Shown here piece by piece: positions 1 to 10,720 of a DNA stretch of 64,000 bases. A program made the position numbers and the translations under genes. Origin of the DNA: Pseudooceanicola algae (GTDB lineage Bacteria > Pseudomonadota > Alphaproteobacteria > Rhodobacterales > Rhodobacteraceae); contig NZ_CP060436.1 in assembly GCF_003590145.2 (NCBI RefSeq), positions 716,001-780,000 of the forward strand, read 5' to 3'. A model generated the notes under the pieces. It saw only the letters and a program-made list of their open reading frames with translations. It searched no databases and had not been told where the DNA came from. How positions within the stretch are numbered: position 1 is the first letter of the stretch; each line of letters begins with the position of its first letter.

Positions 1-1572
<1,572 letters not shown>

Positions 1573-1573
1573 G

Positions 1574-2278
1574 ATGATCCCGAAACCGACCCCCGGCGGC
1601 AGCGCCGGGGTAGAGCTGGTCATCTTCGATTTCGACGGTGTTCTTGTCGACAGCGAGGTGATCAGCGCCCGGATGCTGGTGGCTGAACTGGCCCTTTACG
1701 ACATCCATGTCGACCTTCCCTATATCGCGCGGCATTTTCTGGGGCGGTCTTACCCCGTGGTGCTGGCCCAGATCCGGGCCGAGTTCGGCATCGACCTGCC
1801 CAAGGGGTTCGAGGCCGCTTATCGCGCCCGCCTGCTGGACGCCTTTGCCGCCGATCTGAAGATCATTCCGGGTGTCATGGCGGTGCTGGAACGGCTGGCG
1901 GTGCCTTTCTGTATCGCGACGTCTTCCAGCCAGGAACGTGTTAAGACCTCCATGCAACTGGTTGGTTTGCGGGATATTTTCGGGGATCGGTTTACCACTG
2001 CTTCCGAAGTGTCACGGGGCAAGCCGGCGCCGGATCTGTTCCTGCGCGCGGCGCAGAAGCACGGCACCGATCCGGCGCGCTGCCTCGTGATCGAAGACAG
2101 CCTGCCGGGCATTCGCGGCGCTTTGGCGGCGGGGATGGAGGTCTGGCATTTTCGTGGCGGCAGCCATCTTGTCGGTCTCGACCTGAGCGGAGAACTGTCC
2201 GTCGCGCCACAAAGGCACTTTACACATTTCGATGAATTGCCCCATCTTGCGCCCGGACTTTTCCCGGAAGGCGAATAG
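1574..2278 (+). CDS. HAD-superfamily phosphatase, beta-phosphoglucomutase-like
   Basis: A 234-residue cytoplasmic HAD hydrolase of subfamily IA. Motif I is FDFDGVLVDSE with the nucleophile and acid/base aspartates at residues 19 and 21, motif II is the TSSS segment, the motif III lysine sits in SRGKPAPDLF, and motif IV is VIEDSLPGI. The helical cap lies between motifs I and II. The ATG at 1574, directly behind the guaB stop, was preferred over an in-frame upstream codon inside guaB. The polyol regulator gene starts 3 bases after its stop, so a role in dephosphorylating a sugar or polyol phosphate that accumulates during polyol growth is plausible. The substrate cannot be read from the sequence. 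Confidence 0.88.
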   Translation: MIPKPTPGGSAGVELVIFDFDGVLVDSEVISARMLVAELALYDIHVDLPYIARHFLGRSYPVVLAQIRAEFGIDLPKGFEAAYRARLLDAFAADLKIIPGVMAVLERLAVPFCIATSSSQERVKTSMQLVGLRDIFGDRFTTASEVSRGKPAPDLFLRAAQKHGTDPARCLVIEDSLPGIRGALAAGMEVWHFRGGSHLVGLDLSGELSVAPQRHFTHFDELPHLAPGLFPEGE

Positions 2279-2281
2279 AGC

Positions 2282-3241
2282 ATGTCGAACGGCAACGCGG
2301 AAGATGGCGACAGGGCGCTGAAAGACGACGCGGCACGGGCTGCATGGCTGTATTACGTCGGCGGATTGCGCCAGGATCGGATCGCCGAAGAGATGGGGAT
2401 TTCTCGTCAGAGGGCACAGCGGCTGGTGGCCCGGGCCATGCAGGACGGGCTGATCCGGGTGCGCATCGACCACCCCATCGGCGCCTGTCTGGACCTTGAA
2501 CGCCAGCTGGTCCGCCGCTTCGGTCTGAAGCTGGCCCGCGTGGCGCCCAGCCTTGGCGGGCAGGGCGATGCGCTGAAGGCGCTGACCCCCGTTGCCGCCG
2601 CCGAGATCGAAAGGATCTTCCGCGCACCTGATCCGGCCGTCATCGGCCTTGGCACCGGTCGGACCCTGCGCGCCGTGGTCGAGAACATGCAATCGGTCGA
2701 GGGCAGCCATCACAAGGTGGTGTCGCTGATCGGAAACGTCGCCCCGGACGGCTCTGCCAGCTTCTACGAAGTGGTGATGCGATTCGCCGATTGCACCGGC
2801 GCGACCCATTTTCCGATGTCCGTTCCGGTCATGGCACGCGATTCGGATGAACTTTCTCTCTACCGGTCCCTGCCGCATGTGCGAAGTAGCCGTGCCCTGG
2901 CTGAAACCGCCGGTACGGTGATCGTCGGGATCGGGCAGATGGGGGACGATGCGCCTCTTTTCATGGACGGATTCATCACCGCCGAGGAACTCGCCAGCCT
3001 GCGCGCTGCCGGCGCGGCGGGGGAAATCTGCGGCCATGTCTTTGACGAGCAGGGTCGTTACCTTGAGCACCACGTCAACGGAATGCTGGTCGGCGTCCGG
3101 GTGCGCAGCGAAGGCGTGAACACGATTTGCATCGCGGGCGGTCGTAGCAAGATCAAGGCCTTGAAGGCCGCTGTTCATGGCGGGCTGATAAGCGCACTGA
3201 TCACCGACGAAGTCAGCGCCCAGCAACTTCTGGACGCTTGA
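2282..3241 (+). CDS. SorC/DeoR-type sugar-binding transcriptional regulator of the polyol operon
   Basis: A 319-residue protein with an N-terminal helix-turn-helix (about residues 20-60, WLYYVGGLRQDRIAEEMGIS) followed by a SorC-type sugar-binding domain (about 65-315, with GLGTGRT and the C-terminal GGRSKIKALKAA segment). Family members bind a phosphorylated sugar or polyol as effector and control the neighbouring uptake and catabolic genes. It lies directly upstream of, and in the same direction as, the Smo importer, so it is the obvious regulator of that operon. Whether it activates or represses is not visible. Inverted and direct repeats at 3345-3388 are candidate operator sites. Confidence 0.9.
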   Translation: MSNGNAEDGDRALKDDAARAAWLYYVGGLRQDRIAEEMGISRQRAQRLVARAMQDGLIRVRIDHPIGACLDLERQLVRRFGLKLARVAPSLGGQGDALKALTPVAAAEIERIFRAPDPAVIGLGTGRTLRAVVENMQSVEGSHHKVVSLIGNVAPDGSASFYEVVMRFADCTGATHFPMSVPVMARDSDELSLYRSLPHVRSSRALAETAGTVIVGIGQMGDDAPLFMDGFITAEELASLRAAGAAGEICGHVFDEQGRYLEHHVNGMLVGVRVRSEGVNTICIAGGRSKIKALKAAVHGGLISALITDEVSAQQLLDA

Positions 3242-3312
3242 CAGCCCCTTTGGGGCAAATCGGGTCACCCGCAGTACAACCATGACATTCTGCAACGCGG
3301 CGGAAAAGCTTC

Positions 3313-3388
3313 TTGACAGAAGGCATGTCTTTGTGTGGGAAATAGCTCATCAACCGGGCAATTGCTCATGGCGCTGATTTCGGATCAG
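3313..3388 (+). promoter_or_regulatory. Candidate promoter and operator repeats before the polyol operon
   Basis: A TTGACA hexamer at 3313-3318 is a good -35 match, but no strong -10 follows at ideal spacing. GCTCAT occurs as a direct repeat at 3345-3350 and 3364-3369 (19 bp apart, close to two helical turns). A perfect inverted repeat CTGAT-TTCGG-ATCAG lies at 3374-3388, about 40 bases before the smoE start. These are reasonable operator candidates for the SorC-type regulator encoded just upstream; this is inference. Confidence 0.35.
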
Positions 3389-3427
3389 GCTGGCGGCGGG
3401 GCACGGTAGAGCTAGGGAGGAAGATAC

Positions 3428-4744
3428 ATGACTTTCACGACACGCGGCCGCTTGCTGGCCTGCGCGGCTTCTGCGCTTGTCGCCACCGGCGCCTCGGCAG
3501 AGACGATCACCATTGCCACGGTGAACAACGGCGACATGATCCGCATGCAGGGTCTGGCAAGCGCCTTTACCGACGCCCACCCCGATATCGAGCTTGAATG
3601 GGTCACGCTGGAAGAAAACGTTCTGCGTCAGCGCGTCACCCAGGATGTCGCCACCAAGGGCGGACAGTTCGACGTGATGACCATCGGCACCTACGAGGTT
3701 CCGATCTGGTCCGCGCAGGACTGGCTGGTGCCGCTGGACGGCATGCCCGAAGGCTATGACGCGGATGACATCCTGCCCGCGATCTCGGCCGGTCTGACCA
3801 CCGACGGCACGCTTTACGCCGCGCCCTTCTACGGCGAAAGCTCCATGGTCATGTACCGCAAGGACCTGATCGAAGCCGCCGGGCTGGAAATGCCCGATGC
3901 CCCGACCTGGGACCAGATCCGCGAAGCTGCAGCCGCGATGACCGACAAGGACGCCGGCGTCTTCGGCATCTGCCTGCGCGGCAAGGCGGGCTGGGGCGAA
4001 AACATGGCCTTCCTCAGCGCCATGGCCAATTCCTATGGCGCGCGCTGGTTCGACATGGACTGGAACGCCCAGTTCGACACGCCGGAATGGAAAGCCACGC
4101 TGACCGACTACCTGGACCTGATGACCAACTATGGTCCTCCCGGTTCATCCTCCAACGGGTTCAACGAGAACCTGGCGCTGTTCCAGCAGGGCAAATGCGG
4201 CATGTGGATCGACGCCACGGTCGCGGCCAGCTTCGTGACCAACCCGACCGACAGCACCGTGGCCGATCAGGTCGGCTTTGCGCTGGCCCCCGACAAGGGG
4301 CTGGGCAAGCGCGGCAACTGGCTCTGGGCCTGGAACCTGGCGATCCCGGCAGGCTCTGAAAAGGTCGATGCGGCCAAGGCATTCGTCGCCTGGGCCACCA
4401 GCCAGGACTACACCGCCCTGGTTGCCGAAAACGAAGGCTGGGCGAACGTGCCGCCGGGCACCCGCAGCTCGCTCTACGAAAACCAGGACTACCTGGATGC
4501 GGCGCCCTTCGCGCAGATGACGCTTGAATCGATCAATGCCGCAGATCCGCAGAACCCGACCGTCGATCCTGTGCCCTATGTGGGGGTCCAGTTCGTCGCC
4601 ATCCCTGAATTCCAGGGCATCGGGACCGCCGTCGGGCAACAGTTCGCGGCCGCACTGGCCGGGCAGATCAGCGCAGATGAGGCCCTGGCGAATGCCCAGG
4701 CGCTGACCACGCGCGAAATGAAACGGTCCGGCTACCAGGACTGA
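3428..4744 (+). CDS. smoE: Sorbitol/mannitol ABC transporter, periplasmic substrate-binding protein
   Basis: A 438-residue family 1 (maltose-type) solute-binding protein. Residues 1-24 form a Sec signal peptide with the likely cleavage ASA/ET, and the mature protein begins ETITIATVNNGD. Conserved binding-protein segments such as the PFYGESSMVMYRKDL region and the late GNWLWAWNLAIP segment match the SmoE/MtlE polyol group of Rhodobacter and Pseudomonas. A strong ribosome site (AGGAAG) precedes the ATG. It is the first gene of smoE-smoF-smoG-smoK-mtlK-xylB and captures hexitols such as mannitol or sorbitol in the periplasm. A stable hairpin follows the stop, which would favour higher levels of this binding protein than of the downstream permeases. 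Confidence 0.93.
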   Translation: MTFTTRGRLLACAASALVATGASAETITIATVNNGDMIRMQGLASAFTDAHPDIELEWVTLEENVLRQRVTQDVATKGGQFDVMTIGTYEVPIWSAQDWLVPLDGMPEGYDADDILPAISAGLTTDGTLYAAPFYGESSMVMYRKDLIEAAGLEMPDAPTWDQIREAAAAMTDKDAGVFGICLRGKAGWGENMAFLSAMANSYGARWFDMDWNAQFDTPEWKATLTDYLDLMTNYGPPGSSSNGFNENLALFQQGKCGMWIDATVAASFVTNPTDSTVADQVGFALAPDKGLGKRGNWLWAWNLAIPAGSEKVDAAKAFVAWATSQDYTALVAENEGWANVPPGTRSSLYENQDYLDAAPFAQMTLESINAADPQNPTVDPVPYVGVQFVAIPEFQGIGTAVGQQFAAALAGQISADEALANAQALTTREMKRSGYQD

Positions 4745-4755
4745 TTTCTACTGAT

Positions 4756-4785
4756 CCGGGCGAACTGGTTTCGCCCGGTTTCCTT
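4756..4785 (+). terminator. Hairpin after smoE, partial terminator or mRNA stabiliser
   Basis: The arms CCGGGCGAA (4756-4764) and TTCGCCCGG (4770-4778) form a perfect 9-bp stem with a 5-base loop, followed by TTTCCTT. It lies between the binding-protein gene and the permease genes of one operon. At such positions hairpins usually attenuate readthrough or protect the upstream mRNA. Confidence 0.6.
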
Positions 4786-4934
4786 CACAGGGCGGCTGCG
4801 GCCGGAGTTCACGATGATCGGCAGGGCCATGGCCCTGCGGTCGATCTTCCGGGCCACCCGCCCGGGGCCGAGGAAGCGATCCTCCTCCCTCCTCGGTCCC
4901 CTCTAATGAAACGACGCAGGCAAGGGGCCGGAAA

Positions 4935-5807
4935 ATGGCGACACAGCACGCGCGCGCCGCGGCAAGATTGATGATCTCGCCCTCGGTAATTCTTCTTCTG
5001 GCGTGGATGATCATCCCGCTGGGAATGACGCTTTATTTCTCGACCCTGCGGTACAACCTGCTGATGCCGGGCAGCAATCCCTTCGTCGGGTGGGAGAACT
5101 ACCAGTACTTCCTGACCGACCCGGCCTTCATGACCGCGCTGGTGAACACGCTTCTGCTGGTCGGCGGCGTGCTGATCATCACGGTGATCGGGGGCATCCT
5201 TCTGGGAATGCTGCTGGATCAGCCGATGTGGGGGCAGGGGATCGTGCGCATCCTGGTGATCGCGCCCTTCTTCGTCATGCCCACGGTTTCGGCGCTGGTC
5301 TGGAAGAACATGTTCATGAACCCGGTCAACGGGCTGTTCGCGCACTTGGCGAATTTCCTTGGGTTGCAGCCCTTCGACTTTCTGGCGCAGGCGCCGCTGC
5401 TGTCGATCATCGGCATCGTGTCCTGGCAATGGCTGCCCTTTGCCACGTTGATCCTGCTGACGGCGATGCAGAGCCTTGACCAGGAACAGCTTGAAGCCGC
5501 CGAGATGGACGGCGCGGGGGCCTTCAGCCGGTTCATCCACATCACCCTGCCGCACCTCAGCCGGGCGGTGACGGTGGTGATCCTGATCCAGACCATCTTT
5601 CTGCTGTCGGTCTTTGCCGAAATCCTTGTGACCACGAACGGCGGTCCGGGCAATGCATCGACCAATCTCACCTACCTCGTCTATGCCGAAAGCCTGCTGC
5701 GCTTTGACGTGGGCACCGGCTCTGCCGGGGGTGTCGTGGCCATCGTTCTGGCCAATATCGTCGCGATCTTCCTGATGCGGATGATCGGCAAGAATCTCGA
5801 CACCTGA
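4935..5807 (+). CDS. smoF: Sorbitol/mannitol ABC transporter permease, first subunit
   Basis: A 290-residue inner-membrane permease of the MalF/UgpA type with about six transmembrane helices. The first is ISPSVILLLAWMIIPLGMTL near residues 14-35. The cytoplasmic EAA loop that docks to the ATPase is EAAEMDGAGAFSRFIHITLP (about residues 185-205). It pairs with SmoG to form the membrane channel for polyol import. The ATG at 4935 sits behind a purine-rich segment. It follows smoE after a 190-base gap that contains a hairpin, and smoG begins 12 bases after its stop. Confidence 0.93.
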   Translation: MATQHARAAARLMISPSVILLLAWMIIPLGMTLYFSTLRYNLLMPGSNPFVGWENYQYFLTDPAFMTALVNTLLLVGGVLIITVIGGILLGMLLDQPMWGQGIVRILVIAPFFVMPTVSALVWKNMFMNPVNGLFAHLANFLGLQPFDFLAQAPLLSIIGIVSWQWLPFATLILLTAMQSLDQEQLEAAEMDGAGAFSRFIHITLPHLSRAVTVVILIQTIFLLSVFAEILVTTNGGPGNASTNLTYLVYAESLLRFDVGTGSAGGVVAIVLANIVAIFLMRMIGKNLDT

Positions 5808-5819
5808 GGAGCGGGAAAC

Positions 5820-6650
5820 ATGGCACGCGCAATCACCAATCAACGCAAGGCGGTCAATACCCTTGTGGCCTGGGTCATCGGTCTGCTGATCTTCTTTCCG
5901 ATCCTCTGGACGGTGCTGACCAGCTTCAAGACCGAAGCCGTGGCGATCGCAGATCCGCCGATCTGGTTCAACTTCCACTGGACGCTGGAAAACTACTTTA
6001 CCGTGCAGGAACGGTCCAACTACTTCCGCCACTTCTGGAATTCCGTCGTGATCTCGGTCGGCTCCACGGTGCTGGGGCTGGTGATCGCGGTGCCGGCGGC
6101 CTGGGCCATGGCCTTCGTGCCGGGCAAGCGGACCAAGGACCTGCTGATGTGGATGCTGTCCACAAAGATGCTGCCCCCCGTGGGCGTCCTGGTGCCGATC
6201 TACCTGCTGTTCCGCAACATGGGACTGCTGGACACCAAGCTGGGCCTGATCATCGTGCTGACGCTGATCAACCTGCCGATCATCATCTGGATGCTCTATA
6301 CCTATTTCCGCGAAATTCCCGGTGACATCCTGGAAGCGGCGCGGATGGACGGGGCCAACCTGCGCAACGAGGTCATCTATGTTCTGCTGCCGATGGCGGT
6401 GCCCGGCATTGCCTCGACCCTGCTGCTGAACATCATCCTGGCCTGGAACGAGGCCTTCTGGACGCTGAACCTGACGGCCGCCAAGGCGGCGCCCCTGACG
6501 GCCTTCATCGCCAGCTATTCCAGCCCCGAAGGGCTGTTCTACGCCAAGCTGTCGGCGGCCTCGACCATGGCCATCGCGCCAATCCTCATCATGGGCTGGT
6601 TCAGTCAGAAACAACTGGTGCGCGGTCTCACCTTCGGCGCCGTGAAGTAA
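5820..6650 (+). CDS. smoG: Sorbitol/mannitol ABC transporter permease, second subunit
   Basis: A 276-residue permease of the MalG type with about six membrane helices, starting with [20 protein letters not shown] near residue 14. The EAA loop reads [20 protein letters not shown] (about residues 174-193). It completes the SmoF-SmoG channel. A GAGG ribosome site precedes the start, and the ATPase gene smoK begins 10 bases after the stop. Length and motifs are normal for the family. Confidence 0.94.
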   Translation: MARAITNQRKAVNTLVAWVIGLLIFFPILWTVLTSFKTEAVAIADPPIWFNFHWTLENYFTVQERSNYFRHFWNSVVISVGSTVLGLVIAVPAAWAMAFVPGKRTKDLLMWMLSTKMLPPVGVLVPIYLLFRNMGLLDTKLGLIIVLTLINLPIIIWMLYTYFREIPGDILEAARMDGANLRNEVIYVLLPMAVPGIASTLLLNIILAWNEAFWTLNLTAAKAAPLTAFIASYSSPEGLFYAKLSAASTMAIAPILIMGWFSQKQLVRGLTFGAVK

Positions 6651-6660
6651 GGAAAAGACA

Positions 6661-7665
6661 ATGGGACGTATTACCCTTGACCAGGTGACGAAAAGCTTCG
6701 GCGCCGTAGAAGTCATCCCGCCACTGGATCTGACCATCGATGATGGCGAATTCGTGGTCTTCGTCGGCCCCTCGGGCTGTGGCAAGTCCACGCTGTTGCG
6801 ACTGATCGCGGGGCTCGAAGACGTGTCCTCGGGGCAGATCCGCATCGACCGCGAGGACGCCACCGATCTGCCCCCCGCCAAGCGCAAGCTGGCGATGGTG
6901 TTCCAGAGCTATGCGCTTTATCCGCATATGTCGGTGCGCAAGAACATCGCCTTCCCGCTCAAGATGGCGGGGATGAGCCCGGCGGAACGCGACAAGCGGG
7001 TCGATTACGCTGCCGGGGTGCTGAACCTGACCGATTATCTGGACCGCAAGCCGGGCCAGCTGTCGGGTGGTCAGCGTCAGCGGGTCGCGATCGGGCGCGC
7101 CATCGTGCGGGAACCGGCGGCCTTCCTGTTCGACGAACCGCTGTCGAACCTCGACGCGGCGCTGCGGGTGAACATGCGGCTCGAGATCTCCGAGCTGCAC
7201 AACACGCTGGAAACCACCATGGTCTACGTGACCCACGATCAGGTCGAGGCGATGACCATGGCCGACAAGATCGTGGTGCTGAATGCCGGTCGGATCGAAC
7301 AGGTCGGCAGCCCGCTGGAACTGTACCACACGCCGCGCAACCGGTTCGTCGCCGGCTTTATCGGCAGCCCCAAGATGAACCTGATCGACGGGCCCGAGGC
7401 GGCAAAGCATGACGCCCAAGCCATCGGGATTCGTCCCGAACATATCGTCAGCTCGTCCGAATCCGGTCTGTGGCAAGGGCGTGTCGGGGTCAGCGAACAC
7501 CTTGGCTCGGACACCTTCTTCCACGTGCATGACACCGGGCTTGCGGAAACCCTGACCGTGCGCGCCAGTGGGGAAATGCCGCTGCGCCATGGCGACACGA
7601 TCTATCTGACGCCGGAAGCGGACAAGCTGCATCGCTTCGACGAGGCGGGGCTGCGGATCGCCTGA
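6661..7665 (+). CDS. smoK: Sorbitol/mannitol ABC transporter ATP-binding protein
   Basis: A 334-residue ATPase of the MalK/UgpC type that powers the SmoFG channel from the cytoplasmic side. Walker A is GPSGCGKST at residues 36-44, the ABC signature LSGGQRQR starts at residue 134, and Walker B with the catalytic glutamate is [12 protein letters not shown]. The switch histidine lies in [10 protein letters not shown]. The C-terminal regulatory TOBE region (about 240-334, with GIRPEH) is present but somewhat short. All catalytic residues are intact. It lies between the permease and dehydrogenase genes, as in known Rhodobacter polyol operons, except that the sorbitol dehydrogenase gene expected nearby is missing. 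Confidence 0.95.
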   Translation: MGRITLDQVTKSFGAVEVIPPLDLTIDDGEFVVFVGPSGCGKSTLLRLIAGLEDVSSGQIRIDREDATDLPPAKRKLAMVFQSYALYPHMSVRKNIAFPLKMAGMSPAERDKRVDYAAGVLNLTDYLDRKPGQLSGGQRQRVAIGRAIVREPAAFLFDEPLSNLDAALRVNMRLEISELHNTLETTMVYVTHDQVEAMTMADKIVVLNAGRIEQVGSPLELYHTPRNRFVAGFIGSPKMNLIDGPEAAKHDAQAIGIRPEHIVSSSESGLWQGRVGVSEHLGSDTFFHVHDTGLAETLTVRASGEMPLRHGDTIYLTPEADKLHRFDEAGLRIA

Positions 7666-7754
7666 TCCCCGGGGCCGGTACGATCGTGCTGGCCCCGACC
7701 ATATCGCCGCCCGGCTGTCCCTGGTGGCGCCTGAATTCTTGACGGAGGCTTAAC

Positions 7755-9221
7755 ATGAAGCTTGCGATGTCGCAGCTCGCCGGGCTGCGCCCCGAAATCG
7801 ATTTGCCCGCTTACGACCGCAGCGCCCTGAGTCACGGGATCGTGCATGTGGGTCTCGGCAATTTCCACCGCGCCCATCAGGCGGTGTACCTGGATGATCT
7901 GTTCAACAAGGGGCTCGACCTGGATTGGGCGATCACCGGTGCCGGTGTGCGCGCCCCGGATGCCGGAATGCGCGCGGCCCTCGGGGCGCAGGATTACCTT
8001 TCCACGGTGATCGAACTTGGACCCGACACCACCCAGGCGCGGGTCGTGGGCTCCATGATGGATTTCATTCCCGTGACCGAGGGCAATGGCCCGCTGATCG
8101 CCAAGATGACCGACCCGGCGACGCGGATCGTGGCGCTGACCGTGACCGAGGGCGGCTATTTCGTTTCTGCGGAAACCGGGACCTTTGATGCGTCACACCC
8201 CGACATCATCTCGGATCTGGCGCGGCCCGATGCGCCCCATACGGTCTTTGGTGCCATCATCGCCGCACTCAAGGCCCGCCGCGCCGCCGGTACGCCGCCC
8301 TTTACCGTGATGTCCTGCGACAACCTTCCGGGCAATGGCGACGTCACCCGCGATACGGTCATCGGCTTCGCCCGGATGATCGACCTGGATCTGGCCGCGT
8401 GGATCGAAGGGCAGGTGGCCTTCCCCAACGGCATGGTCGACCGCATCACCCCGGCCACCGGCGACCGCGAACGCGCCATCGCGGCGCAATGCGGCATCGA
8501 CGATCCGGTGCCGGTGACCTGCGAACCCTTCCGGCAATGGGTGCTGGAGGACAAGTTCCCGCTTGGCCGTCCCGCATTGGAAAAGGTCGGCGTTACCTTC
8601 ACCGACGACGTGCACAGCTACGAGCGGATGAAGATCCGCATCCTGAACGGCGGCCATGCGGTGATCGCCTATCCCGGCGCGCTGCTTGGTTGCGTGCTGG
8701 CCCATGACGCCATGGCCCATCCGCTGGTTCATGCCTTCTTCCGCAAGGTCGAACAGGAAGAGATCCTGCCCCATGTCGACCCGGTGCCCGAATTCACCCC
8801 CGAGGCCTATCTTGAACTGATCGACGGGCGCTTTTCCAATCCGGCTGTCGAAGACACGACGCGGCGGCTTTGCCTGGACGGGTCGAACCGGCAGCCAAAG
8901 TTCATTCTGCCCTCGATCCGTGACGGGCTGGCGGCGGGGACCTCGGTCTCCGGGCTGGCGCTGCTTTCGGCGCTCTGGTGCCGCTATTGCGCCGGGACGC
9001 TCGAGGATGGTACGGAGATCGCGCCCAACGACCCCGCCTGGGACCGGCTGAACGCGACGGCGATTGCTGCGCGCGACACGCCCGCGCTGTGGCTTGCACA
9101 GCGGGAAATCTACGGGGCCGTGGGGGCGGATGCGGGCTTTGCCGCAGCCTTTGCCACATGGCTTGACGCGATCTGGGCGGAGGGTACGGCCTCCGCGCTC
9201 CGGACCTATCTGGAAGGGTAG
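7755..9221 (+). CDS. mtlK: Mannitol 2-dehydrogenase (long-chain polyol dehydrogenase)
   Basis: A 488-residue polyol-specific long-chain dehydrogenase that oxidises D-mannitol to D-fructose with NAD+; members often also oxidise D-arabitol to D-xylulose. The nucleotide-binding region begins IVHVGLGNFHRAHQAVY near residue 29. The catalytic segment KIRILNGGH gives Lys293, Asn298 and His301, matching the Lys-Asn-His set of Pseudomonas mannitol dehydrogenase. An AGG-type ribosome site lies ahead of the ATG. It is followed after 2 bases by xylB. Together with fructokinase it feeds mannitol into fructose 6-phosphate, and with XylB it can feed arabitol into xylulose 5-phosphate. Confidence 0.95.
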   Translation: MKLAMSQLAGLRPEIDLPAYDRSALSHGIVHVGLGNFHRAHQAVYLDDLFNKGLDLDWAITGAGVRAPDAGMRAALGAQDYLSTVIELGPDTTQARVVGSMMDFIPVTEGNGPLIAKMTDPATRIVALTVTEGGYFVSAETGTFDASHPDIISDLARPDAPHTVFGAIIAALKARRAAGTPPFTVMSCDNLPGNGDVTRDTVIGFARMIDLDLAAWIEGQVAFPNGMVDRITPATGDRERAIAAQCGIDDPVPVTCEPFRQWVLEDKFPLGRPALEKVGVTFTDDVHSYERMKIRILNGGHAVIAYPGALLGCVLAHDAMAHPLVHAFFRKVEQEEILPHVDPVPEFTPEAYLELIDGRFSNPAVEDTTRRLCLDGSNRQPKFILPSIRDGLAAGTSVSGLALLSALWCRYCAGTLEDGTEIAPNDPAWDRLNATAIAARDTPALWLAQREIYGAVGADAGFAAAFATWLDAIWAEGTASALRTYLEG

Positions 9222-9223
9222 CA

Positions 9224-10678
9224 ATGACGACATATCTGGGCCTCGACCTTGGGACTTCGGGGCTGAGGGCCCTTTTGATCGACGCCGGGGGCGGCGTGAT
9301 CGGCGCGGCCGAGGCCGCCTGCAGCGTCAGCCAGCCTTATCCCGGCTGGTCCGAACAGGATCCGGCCCAATGGATTGCGGCGCTGGATCAGGTCATGGCG
9401 GCGCTGAAGGCCAGCCACCCGGCCGCGCTGTCGGCGCTGGCCGGGATCGGCACGGCGGGGCATATGCATGGCGCCACGTTGCTGGACGCTTCGGGTGCCG
9501 TGATCCGGCCCTGCATCCTGTGGAACGACACCCGAAGCCATGCCGAGGCCGCACGTCTTGACGCGCTGGACGGGGTCCGCGACCTGTCGGGCAATATCGT
9601 ATTTCCCGGCTTCACCGCGCCCAAGCTCGATTGGGTGCGCCTTCATGAGCCCGAGAGTTTCTCCCGCATTGCCAAGGTCTTGCTGCCGGCAGCTTACCTG
9701 AATTTTCATCTGACCGGAGAGACGGTTGCCGATATGTCGGATGCCGCCGGCACCAGTTGGCTGGATACGGGCGCGCGTGATTGGTCGGACGATCTGCTGG
9801 CGGCGGGCCACATGCGTCGCGATCAGATGCCCCGGCTTGTCGAGGGCTGCGAGGCGGGCGGGATCCTGCGGGCCGAGCTTGCGGCGGCCTGGGGCATCGC
9901 TGGCCCGGTTACGATCGCGGGCGGCGCGGGCGACAATGCCGCCGCGGCCTGCGGGACAGGCTGCCTGTCCGAAGGTCAGGGCTTTGTTTCGCTCGGCACT
10001 TCGGGGGTTCTGCTGGCGGCGCGGGATGGGTATCACCCGGATGCGGACAGCGCGCTGCATACCTTCTGCCACGCGGTGCCGGGGCGCTGGTACCAGATGG
10101 GCGTGATGCTTTCCGCGACCGACAGCCTGAACTGGCTGGGTCGGATCACCGGGCGTCGTCCGGCAGAGCTGAGCGCGGATCTGGGCGATCTGAGGGGGCC
10201 GGGCCAGACCCGGTTCCTGCCGTATCTGGCGGGCGAGCGCACACCGTATAACGACGCGGCCATTCGCGGCGCGTTCACCGGCCTTGCCAGCGCGACCGAT
10301 ACGGCGGATCTGACCCGCGCGGTGATGGAAGGCGTGGCCTACGGGCTGCGTGACACGGCACAGGCTATGAAGGCCGTCGGCGCACGCCCCGAGGCCCTTC
10401 TGATGATCGGTGGCGGCTCGGCTTCGGAATACTGGGTGGAACTGATGGCGACGGTGCTGGATATGCCCATGCTTCTGCCGGCGCGGGGCGAATTCGGCGC
10501 GGCCCTTGGTGCGGCCCGGCTGGGTCAGATCGCCGCCACCGGCGCTGCCCCCGAAGACCTGTTGACCCGGCCCGAGATCGCTCATGAGGTCCCGCCGAAC
10601 CGCGCCCTGACCGAACAGTTCAATGCCGGCTACGACCGGTTCCGCGCCGCCTATCCGGCGATCCGTGAAATCCAGTAG
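9224..10678 (+). CDS. xylB: Xylulokinase
   Basis: A 484-residue FGGY-family sugar kinase that phosphorylates D-xylulose to xylulose 5-phosphate. The N-terminal ATPase fold begins YLGLDLGTSGLRALLID. The xylulokinase segment GWSEQDPAQW follows near residue 46, and GTAGHMHGATLLD matches the substrate-binding loop of XylB rather than of glycerol kinase. The probable catalytic aspartate is Asp237 in GGAGDNAAAACGTG. The C-terminal GGGSASEYW loop binds the nucleotide. It is last in the polyol operon and converges on the fructokinase gene. The product enters the pentose phosphate pathway. Confidence 0.93.
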   Translation: MTTYLGLDLGTSGLRALLIDAGGGVIGAAEAACSVSQPYPGWSEQDPAQWIAALDQVMAALKASHPAALSALAGIGTAGHMHGATLLDASGAVIRPCILWNDTRSHAEAARLDALDGVRDLSGNIVFPGFTAPKLDWVRLHEPESFSRIAKVLLPAAYLNFHLTGETVADMSDAAGTSWLDTGARDWSDDLLAAGHMRRDQMPRLVEGCEAGGILRAELAAAWGIAGPVTIAGGAGDNAAAACGTGCLSEGQGFVSLGTSGVLLAARDGYHPDADSALHTFCHAVPGRWYQMGVMLSATDSLNWLGRITGRRPAELSADLGDLRGPGQTRFLPYLAGERTPYNDAAIRGAFTGLASATDTADLTRAVMEGVAYGLRDTAQAMKAVGARPEALLMIGGGSASEYWVELMATVLDMPMLLPARGEFGAALGAARLGQIAATGAAPEDLLTRPEIAHEVPPNRALTEQFNAGYDRFRAAYPAIREIQ

Positions 10679-10689
10679 AGCGCCCGCGC

Positions 10690-10706
10690 CCCGGATGCAA
10701 TCCGGG
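10690..10706. other. Small hairpin between xylB and fructokinase
   Basis: Perfect arms CCCGGAT and ATCCGGG with a 3-base loop lie between two convergent genes. No T run follows on either strand, so this is at best a weak terminator for both. Confidence 0.35.
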
Positions 10707-10720
10707 ACGCGCGATCTGTC

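Noticed and set aside
4809-6887. Long open frame on the minus strand opposite smoF, smoG and smoK
   Set aside because: It is the mirror of GC-rich codons of clear transporter genes, rich in His, Gln and Arg, with no own start signal.
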